This document shows, in pieces, positions 56,013 through 64,000 of a stretch of DNA of 64,000 nucleotides (positions within the stretch are counted from its first letter, which is position 1; each line of letters opens with the position of its first letter). The position numbers and the translations under genes are program-made. The notes beneath the pieces are model-generated. The model was not told the DNA's origin. It saw only the letters and a list, made by a program, of their open reading frames with translations, and searched no databases. Source of the DNA: Leucogyrophana mollusca (lineage: Eukaryota > Basidiomycota > Agaricomycetes > Boletales); NCBI GenBank assembly GCA_021014945.1, contig MU266431.1, positions 1-64,000 on the forward strand, written 5' to 3'.

Positions 56013-57615
56013 TCATGACAGAGCGCCCCAAGCCGCTAGTCCCGCAAAGAAGGACATCAGACCCGCCAGCACTCCAACGTAGGCAGCGGTATGCACGCCA
56101 ATCCGCGGTAGGACGGAGGGCGTGTAGAGCATCGCAAGTGATGTGTGTACCACAAGTACAAGGGGCAAGGTCGCAGAGATTGGTGTGTAGGAATATGCCG
56201 TGGAATGCGTTTGCGAGTAGTCGGAGGCCGGTAATGATAGCGGAGAGCGAAGATAGGAGGACGAAAGTAGAAGTGTCAGTCCGAGCGAGAGAATAATAGA
56301 ATTGAAACGCTGAAGGCAAGAAATGAATATCGGGATTTTCTACCAAACGACCGGTCATGAGTTGATAAATCAACGGAGTGGGATAAAAACACGAACCACA
56401 ACAGGTAAGCCATAGATCTCTTCCAACTCCTCCCGCGATTTAAACGCAAGAAGCTGGTCAAAGTCACGATCTATCTGCGATCCTAAGACCGTTTCACTCC
56501 TCCAAGCCGGCCTAGGTGCCGGTAGGTCTTCCTCGACGTCCCGAGTTTCGTTAAGAACCTGTCTCGAATCCTGGAAGGCATACGAATCCCCCACGTCTGA
56601 CATCCGCACGTTGTCGTTCTTTAAGCGTTCCAGGAACTCGTGAGCCCTGCCTTCAGGAACCATGACGTCACGGTAGAGGCCAATTTGGCCGTATGCTTGT
56701 ACCAGCGCTACCAGGACCTCTGAAATATTGAGCGCGAGCCACCACACAGTGCGGAATGCGGGATCTTGCCAAGTCGGGACGGGGTGATCCATGGTATGGC
56801 GCACTTGGAGGAGCGCAAGGGCAGCAAGGCGCAGGAGGTTCGTGAGAAGCACGTGGAGGAGGGTGGAAAGGAGAGCGGCGGCAGCAGGCCTGAGGAGGAA
56901 GGAACAGAGAGAGAAAAGGGGTACTCGAAGGAGGTGGGCTAGGCTGAACATGGACGCTGAGAGGACGATCTCCGGAAGGGGATGTGGAAACCCTGGTGGA
57001 TAATGGGATGCAGAGCCCGAAATGGGCCATATAAGCCCAGGCAAGAGCCCCAACAGAGTGAATGCTACGAGAACAGTTGCGGGTACAAACGAGTACATCG
57101 CAACGAAACGAGAGTATGAACCTTTGGAGAACAAGTCAATGCATATTTCCTGGCAGATGCTGAGGATTCCTAAGGACTGGTGGACACATACCACTGTAGA
57201 GCCCATTCTGTTCTAGTTCCCATTCCTCGTCTTCGAGCTCGTTACCAAGGTTGTCCTCGTCGGGCTGAGGAAATTGCACGCTGGCATTAGGTCCATCTTC
57301 CTCTGGGACACTACCAAGCAGACTGTTCCTCCGCATACTTTCGGGGCTCATCCGCAGCCTTTCATGTTCGTCCGCGCTTGACCCACTCAAAACACTACTG
57401 GCGCCGGGTGAACTCATCCGTCTCCACAATGGTCTCGAGGGGCGGGAATGGTCGTTGGTATCGACTTCAAGGTTGTGGTTCAAGGTCCTTCTGTTCCCAA
57501 GCACGGTGACATCCCGTTCGGTGGTACCCTCGTCGGGTAAGGCGTTTTCCGCGTTCCAAGGTTTTTGACCCCGCCAAATTTGTGGCACAACAGCAGCGAC
57601 GACTCTTCTGTGCAT
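56013..57615 (-). CDS. Multi-pass membrane protein of unknown function
   Basis: The ATG at 57615 gives MHRRVVAAVVPQIWRGQKPW. A long polar, Ser/Glu-rich cytosolic region follows (SSPGASSVLSGSSADEHERL, EDEEWELEQNGLYSG). After an intron come hydrophobic segments: SFVPATVLVAFTLLGLLPGL, FPHPLPEIVLSASMFSLAHL, LLSTLLHVLLTNLLRLAALA and VWWLALNISEVLVALVQAYG. A charged loop is next (EFLERLKNDNVRMSDVGDS, ASKSREELEEIYG-like), then more membrane helices. The spliced C-terminus is GVHTAAYVGVLAGLMSFFAG before the stop at 56013. I recall fungal proteins with the same ending but no function for them. Two or three introns. It is not a recognised transporter family, and its membrane is unknown. Confidence 0.7.
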
Positions 57616-58819
57616 TGCAACTTACAGTAAACGCTGAAGAGACGGCTACCTCCAGACCATTGTACTCTATTATATATTCTCCCTAGAAGAAGCGCTCGTG
57701 CTGTAAAATAGCCTCTTGCGTGCTACCGCGCGACTTTCCTCACGATTCCCGTCAGCCTGTTATTCAAGTACTTGGCAACTACAGTGCCAAAAAATGCTGT
57801 AAAATGGTCTCGTGCTGATGTTCTCTTGGTCCAGGCAGGTGAAGAGAGCGCAACGCAGCGGAATCAATCTTAACGAAAGCGGACAGAAGCAAGGGCAGTG
57901 GAATATGTAAATTCCCAGCGTGGAGCAGTGTTACAAAGTTACAGATGTTCATAAAGGGGAGGTGCGTGAAGCATGAAGTATCACCATGATCATCAGTTGC
58001 ACCGCGTTCGTGAATTGAAAGTACCTGAAATAAGTGCTGTGGTCAGCATTTGCGTTCCGAGGATCATCAGATGATTCAAGAATGAAAGAGGACAAATCAG
58101 GTTTCGATGCGTTTCAACAAGTACCCTCGCCGTCTCCACATTGTACACCGGGAGACTGTATGGAAAGAGCACGTTCGGTCCGCCCATCGAGTAATTTTCA
58201 TCAATAGCAAAAATGACGCAAAAAAGGAGGCGATCAAGACGATGAAAACCACACACCTTGTCTTGTACGAACGTGGGTCGGTGTGTCAATGAAATCCTTA
58301 CCGAACCTGCAGTATTAGATCAGTCACTTGATAACAAATATGGATGATTTCGAGGCAGGAAAGGTCAGACAAGGCTGAAATCAATGGTTTTGTCCACACA
58401 GTATTTTCGGAATGTGGTAAAACGTATGGTAAATTGTGATTCATCACAAGTGGATAGGAACGAAGAAAGCGGGCACTGAACACTTACAAGTCAAATGGAA
58501 ACCCATCTCGCGCTTCGAAGACTTTTCTAGCGATCGCAGACGTGAACGTCAACCATCAAACGAAAAGGGAAAAAAGCTGGAGGGTTATATCAGACGACGT
58601 TAAGGCTCCGCTTGACTCCGCCGTTTTGCCGATGAAGTGGCTCATTTTCGCTGGGTATGAAGTTGTAATCTTTTCTGCACACCACCCAAAAGGGAGGAGC
58701 AGCGATGATTCTGGCATCTTCTCAGTGTATTCTGCGTACATAAGTTACCCTTGGTCGCTGCTGTGCAGTACTTTTTCTTGCACCTTTCCCATCTACTTAC
58801 AACACCGATCACACCAGCC
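57616..58819. other. 1.2 kb intergenic region, divergent promoters
   Basis: Lies between the divergent starts of the membrane protein and FES1. Short open frames (58107-58292 plus; 57993-58289 minus) show no motif. No tRNA- or snRNA-like element was recognised. Confidence 0.5.
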
Positions 58820-60172
58820 ATGGAATCTCTCCTGCGATGGGGCATCGAGAATTCTACACCTAGCTCGGGAGGCAGCGCACCCCCACCTGCACCTAGACGT
58901 GACCTTGATCCCGCTATAATTGACCACATACTTGGCAAGCCAGATGCACAGCTAATGAAAGAGGCGCTTGAAGTCGCCGTTGACGACGCCAAAGCCGAGG
59001 ATGCACGGCTGGCTGCTTTGGATGATCTCGAAATGGTGGGTTCAATCCTCTCATGTGCCGTGGCCATGCGATTGCGAACCAACTTGCTAATAATCCTGTC
59101 AAATTATGTAGTTGGTGGAAAACATCGACAATGCGAATGGTATGTATCTTTGCCCTAATATCCGCGGCGGAACACCTTGTAAGACGTCAATGGTAGACCT
59201 TAAGAAGCTCAAGATGTGGGAGCCCCTGCAAAAACTACTCACCGCTTCTGGATCAACCGACGCAATAAAGACACAAACCTTGTGGGTGATAGGCACGGCA
59301 CTGCAGAATAATCCTGCAGCACAGCAAGCAGTAAGCACAGTCTTCCCCGTTCTTAGAGTTTAGTTATTCACTCTGACAGAAGTCATTTGGCAGTATCTCA
59401 CCATAGATCCCCTCCCAACTCTGCTTGCATCGCTATCACCAGCATCGTGCTCAGCACAAATGCGATCAAAGGCATTGTATACGCTCTCCGGACTGCTGAA
59501 ACACAACGCAGTAGCTGTCAAACAACTCGTTGACATAGATGGGTGGACAGCGTTCCGCGGAGCACTCGAAGGTCACATACACCACCTCCCTTTTTGTGTA
59601 ATTGCTCAATTCCATGGCTACCACAGACTCGAATATAAACGTCCGGCGCAAAACCGCGTTTCTCCTAAACACCCTCCTAGTGCCTACTTCTGACCTTCCA
59701 GATTCCGCGTCCTCGCCGGACATCCACACCCCTTCCTCTGCAGCTGCCCCTGTTCATGCGAATTCTCACGCCTCGATGCTATCTGACCCTGACTCAGTCT
59801 CAACTTCTGGTCCAACGTTGCAAGCACTAATAGCTGAGAACACCGTCGAGGGTTCATCTCTCCTGGACGCCGTAATATCTGCGCTCTCTGAGCCCGTTCC
59901 ATTTGGTCCAGACGGAGAAAGCGAGCGAGATGTCGATTTCGAGGACAACGTCGTCCGGTAGGTAGCCCCTTTTTTGTGAATTTGTGTAGATGGCCGACCG
60001 CTCACCCACTTTCTGGTGCAGACTACTACACACATACGTGGCACAGTGTCGGAAGGAATTCGCCGGTGTCCAGAAACATGGTTTGCGAGGGTACTTTGGG
60101 GATGCGAAGGACGACAACCGGTGGGGGCTCAGCGCGGATGAACTCACTGCACTGAAGAGCGCAATGACATGA
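58820..60172 (+). CDS. FES1: Hsp70 nucleotide exchange factor FES1 (HspBP1 type)
   Basis: Armadillo-repeat nucleotide exchange factor for cytosolic Hsp70, which releases ADP and helps send misfolded clients to degradation. The ATG at 58820 gives MESLLRWGIENSTPSSGG, the typical FES1 N-terminus. Then come DLDPAIIDHILGKPDAQLMK, ALDDLEM joined by a short exon to LVENIDNAN, LKKLKMWEPLQKLL, IKTQTLWVIGTALQNNPAAQ and KALYTLSGLLKHNAVAVKQL, covering the core repeats. An inserted Ser/Pro-rich stretch (about 59690-59810) follows in a loop between repeats. The last exon gives YVAQCRKEFAGVQKHGLRGY and ends at 60172. Six or so introns. All core repeats are present, so it appears functional. Confidence 0.92.
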
Positions 60173-61077
60173 TGGCAGACATTTTTGAAATCTAAACGAA
60201 AGTGTAGTCTGTAGGAGTTGCAGCGTTTACTGGTCTGTGCTGGTAGGCTAGGGTGCAGCAAGGGCTTGCTGAGGCTGGCCATGTCGCTTGAAACCGGCCC
60301 ATCTGACCTTCTGACGGGTGCATCCCCCGCGTACGCCCCTGCTGTATGTAGAGATGGTGACTTTTCATTTGTAGTCACGAACCATTGCTTCCCAGAAAGT
60401 CTGATGGGTTTCCAGAAGATGATCGTGGGCTTTCCCTTCAACCTTGCGGTTCTTGTGTGAGTGTAGATTGTGGGTCACCAAACTGTGGAGCTCTTTCACC
60501 CGCCATAGACGCTGCATGCGCCATCAGACACCTTCAACATTGCCTGCCAGGTCCAACTCACGACTTCGCGGAACTGCGAGACCTCTGAATCTCTACTGAG
60601 GTGAACGACTAATCTGATAAATGCATAACAAAAAGCTTATCGGAATCATGGTGAGAGTTACGTGAAGGCTGTCCGTGAGATTCAATATAACGGGCGGAAT
60701 GAGGAGATTGAGTGGTTCTAGCGTCGGGATATATGATCGCTCCAGGGTAGCTGCCGTTCTCCGCACGCTAACCTTTGACTAACAAACTATATAGTGCAGG
60801 TTCGCGTTTCCGCTGAGATGTTCACTTAGTTTCAGCTTGCACATCGTTGACCGTCAGCCAAGCTGTGAGTGCCCTTTTCGATCCCCGGGCGCGGTGAGAC
60901 TCTGATCTACGTAGACACTGACTTCGTGTTGCAGTGTCAGATAAGTATATCTTACTTTCTTTTGACTTGAAGTCAACTTTGTTCGACCGGTAAGCCTTTT
61001 TCTGTGGTGAAAAGCTGCGCGATCAGTGTCTGACACTGCTCGCAGGTACCCCTGCCCTGCCCCGTGATCCCCTCCTT
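60173..61077. other. Intergenic, no gene seen
   Basis: Open frames are short and without motifs. It holds the FES1 3' region and the promoter of the downstream membrane-protein gene. Confidence 0.5.
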
Positions 61078-63252
61078 ATGGCTGCCTTATTCCTCCACCA
61101 CGCTCTTTTCACCCCAGATATGCCCGCTACACAAGCCCCGTCCCACTCTGTTGCGCCGCTACTCACACCAGCTTCCGACCCGGGGCAACCCAGTAGTCCA
61201 ACATCACCTGCCTTCAAATCAGCCGCCTATCTTGACCTCATAGCCCGACAGCCAACCCATCCTGATGGTCCACACTCCGGGTGGGATCTCGGTCTAAACC
61301 TCTTGGGTGACCCCCCTACTGCTGCGGAATGTAAGAGTCTAGAAGAACGACATATAAAGAGGCGTTTGCGTCGACTACAGGCGGCAACTATAGCCCTGGA
61401 GCTCGTGCTTGGTAATTGATTAGCGCACGTCAGTACTTGTTCAAAGCTAACAGTTTCGTATAGGTGTATGGGCAGTATACTCCACCATTCGCTATTGCCT
61501 AACGCTCGCCACCACAACTGTGGCTTCCGCTCGTGTTCCGGCACTCGCACTGGGGATAACTGCCGCAATCTCCACGGCAGTTATCATTCTCTCGCTTCTC
61601 TCGCCTCTGTTTCCTGCACATACCTGCGTACGCGCTTGGTCGCACTCACGCACGATTCTTCGCGCGTTTTCTTCCCTTCTTCTTTTCACCACAGCCATCG
61701 TGAACGTCGTCCTTGTCGCTCTATGGCATCCCACAAACAGCTGTGGATGGGACATCGATGTCGTATGGACTGACTCACCTCTAGCACCGATCTCTGCTTC
61801 TAGATGCTCCACGACATTTTCAGCGTGGGCCGGTGCTGCAGTTTTGCGTCTTGTTATAACTTTGGCTGTTATTGTACGTGCTCGGGCTTCCGTGCTAGTA
61901 TTTAGACCTCTACCACAAGCTAATCTCGTAATGACCCTTCTGCTTCTGCGCAGGTTCTTTATCTATTCACCGCTCGCGCATACTACGTTGCTCGCCACCC
62001 GTCCGAAGCAAACAGGATTCGGCGGATATACCGACCGTCCTTTGTTGTCTCCAATCAGGATGATGCCTCACCCATGTCCACTCTTCCGTCTTCTTCCAGT
62101 TCGCACTTCAAGTTCATGCGATCCAAGAACACACTTGTCCGCTCCAGCTCAACTCTCGCACTTACGAACTCGAGTACCACACTCGCCCCGTCACTATCCC
62201 TTTCCAGCCAGTCGCATCCCTATTTGGGCCCTTCCACGCTGGTCTCCCATCACGCTGCTACACCTACCAACACGTATCGCCCAACACCTATCTGGCCCAC
62301 TAGGAGCAATTCACCCCCAGATTCGGAAACGCAAGCGCCTCCTACTGCTCCAAACCAGAATCGCCACTCTGCCACTCCAAGGGCGCTTCGCCGTATGAGC
62401 CGCATATCGAGTGAGCAGCTGAACCAACGTACTGGCTCGTCCGGCCCCGCCGAGAGCGGCTATCTTGCTGCCTCTTCTGGTTTTGATATCCCCGAAATTA
62501 ATATCATCGGTGGCGCCTCAGGTGACTATAATGGCTCCTCGGAGCACCGTCCGACGCGATCAGCATGGAATGCCGGCGAAGGCTCGCAGACTACGGGTTC
62601 ATCAAAAGGAGTTGATACCAAAAGTGACAGTCCAGTATACTCGTACGGCTATGGCTCCGTGGGCCCAACCTACCCCTATCTATCCGTCTATAACAGCGAT
62701 GATGCCCTTCAACCTAAAGCCGCCGCTAGCTCATCATCTGAACTTCACGAATGTGACGTCGTGTCACCTCAACCTCGGCAGTCCATGACTTCTCCCATCT
62801 TCCCGGAGCTTGCAACGTCTCCCGAACCGCTTGTCAGAGACGATAGTGCAGAAGAAGACGAATGCGTACCCATAATGGGTGGCTTTGTCCGGCGCATGGC
62901 CACCATCGAGTCGCTCGGCTCACGTGAGGCGGCCTCGTTATCGACACGGTCCACGTCTACGCGAAGGTCACAAACACCAGCCTCGCAGATATCGTCGCTA
63001 CGCTTCGCCACTTATACCCCTTCGCTCTCAGGCTCTTCTCCCAGCAGGAGCAATTCGCTCAACAACGCCTATACCTCGATGACGTCGACGAGTGGTGGGT
63101 CCATGACAAACGCTGGGAGAGTCAACGAGAGGGGCGAGCTGCTTCCCGATGCGAGGATGGCTAGTCCCCTCTCGTACAGTCGGTACTACTATATGCCAGG
63201 AAATGGGAATGGTCATGGACTTACCACCCCCTTGGAGGAGGAAGAAAGATAA
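61078..63252 (+). CDS. Membrane protein with long Ser-rich cytosolic tail, unknown function
   Basis: The ATG at 61078 gives MAALFLHHALFTPDMPATQA and a polar leader. A block with DLGLNLLGDPPTAAE and KRRLRRLQAATIALELVLG comes next, where an intron (about 61418-61463) joins to VWAVYSTIRYCLTLATTTVA. About four hydrophobic segments follow: ALALGITAAISTAVIILSLL, ILRAFSSLLLFTTAIVNVVL, AAVLRLVITLAVIV and LYLFTARAYYVARH. After a further intron near 61876-61953 a 400-residue Ser/Thr/Pro-rich tail runs to 63252 (RSSSTLALTNSSTTL, TRSTSTRRSQTP). The tail is likely phosphorylated or a sorting region; this is inference. I recognise the general pattern of a basidiomycete integral membrane protein but no function. 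Confidence 0.68.
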
Positions 63253-64000
63253 TCTAGAATCGCCACCCTGACACGATGGGCTAACGACGACGTTGTTTTC
63301 CGGGAGATTTACTTCTACTTATGATACAAGCTTATGATCTAGACAACCCCCATGATAATTATACCTGTCATCTGCGACACTTTCTCTTGTTTGGGTGGAT
63401 TGTAATCTTATCTAGTGTGCTGCACTACGCTGTGGACAAGAACTGTTGTATTCGCTGGTCTTATTTATGTGCTCTGCTTCGACCGCGGTCTCTCCTTCAC
63501 TTATCTTGTTACCATTGTACTTTTGGACAATCGCAACTTGGGTACTATAACACGTACGGAACCCACGCTTGCTGCTGGAACCATCCTCATGGAGCAAACA
63601 TATAAGCCAGGAAGGCTGATGAAACTCAGGACCTCTATGGTCCACGAGGAATGCGCATAATGATTGTCACCGGCGGAAGAAGTTGGCTGCATCAATGCCC
63701 CTCTAAATTCAAGAACTCTGCGTAAATCGATCAGGCTCGCGATACAATTCAAACCTCGGTTCGTCTTAAGCCCGTATCCACGGAGTTAGGCAGGAAGGCG
63801 ACTAAGGAGAGAAAGAGCTTTGCATATCCACAAGCATCACCTGCATGCGAATACTTGGGGGTGCCCAGAGGTTAAGCAAACCAATTCATCGTCTACGAGT
63901 TCCAGACCAAAGGGATTGGCCCAGAGCTACCTTATTACCGCCATACGTTGTCTGTGTGACGTCAAGGGACTTGAACAGCGCGAACAGTCGAGAATCGCGT
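63253..64000. other. Intergenic, cut by the window end
   Basis: Short open frames at 63321-63660 have no motif and look non-coding. No repeat was seen. Confidence 0.45.

Overview
The window is nuclear DNA of a filamentous basidiomycete, most likely an Agaricomycete. Genes are dense on both strands and cut by many short (about 45-70 nt) introns. The content fits: a DUF6589 protein, a non-canonical aromatic amino acid decarboxylase with a C-terminal appendage, FES1, AKR1, a METTL16-type U6 methyltransferase, a GPHR/GPR89 homologue, and expanded families of secreted proteins. Every multi-exon model was built by eye from reading frames, splice signals and remembered family patterns, so outer boundaries are more reliable than internal exon edges. 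No rRNA, tRNA, CRISPR array or retroelement was recognised.

The most interesting region is 6.6-14.8 kb. A complete DNA transposon of about 6.2 kb (about 7116-13316) lies there, with imperfect long terminal inverted repeats and a 9-11 bp direct repeat at each end. It carries two convergent, apparently intact genes. One is an 853-residue DUF6589 protein with Asp/Asp/Glu residues that could form an RNase H-fold transposase centre. The other is a RecQ-type DEAH helicase. Each terminus can also fold on itself: the hairpin arms sit at equivalent positions but differ in sequence between the two ends. The element sits inside a gene of an unknown secreted family; the 5' part of that gene is at 13.3-14.8 kb and the 3' part at 6.6-7.1 kb. 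A second, uninterrupted copy of the same family (4.2-6.2 kb) has an in-frame TGA where its relative has Trp.

Left flank: an alpha/beta hydrolase (0.7-2.0 kb) and a short-chain dehydrogenase (2.3-3.5 kb). Right of the transposon: an F-box protein (15.5-17.7 kb) and a small protein made of a duplicated module (18.4 kb). From 19.7 to 31.1 kb there is a duplicated block: two secreted glycoside-hydrolase-like genes pointing outwards, two acireductone dioxygenases in the same orientation, and a PIF1 helicase with a candidate PCNA-binding motif between them.

From 32 to 46 kb: a DUF2235 protein apparently fused to armadillo-type repeats and a C-terminal membrane segment, with an in-frame TAA at the junction; a salicylate-hydroxylase-like FAD monooxygenase; the U6 snRNA methyltransferase; a medium-chain dehydrogenase; and a flavin-containing monooxygenase. 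From 46 to 63 kb there are mostly housekeeping genes: AKR1 palmitoyltransferase and GPHR sharing a divergent promoter, the aromatic amino acid decarboxylase, a multi-pass membrane protein, FES1, and a membrane protein with a long serine-rich tail.
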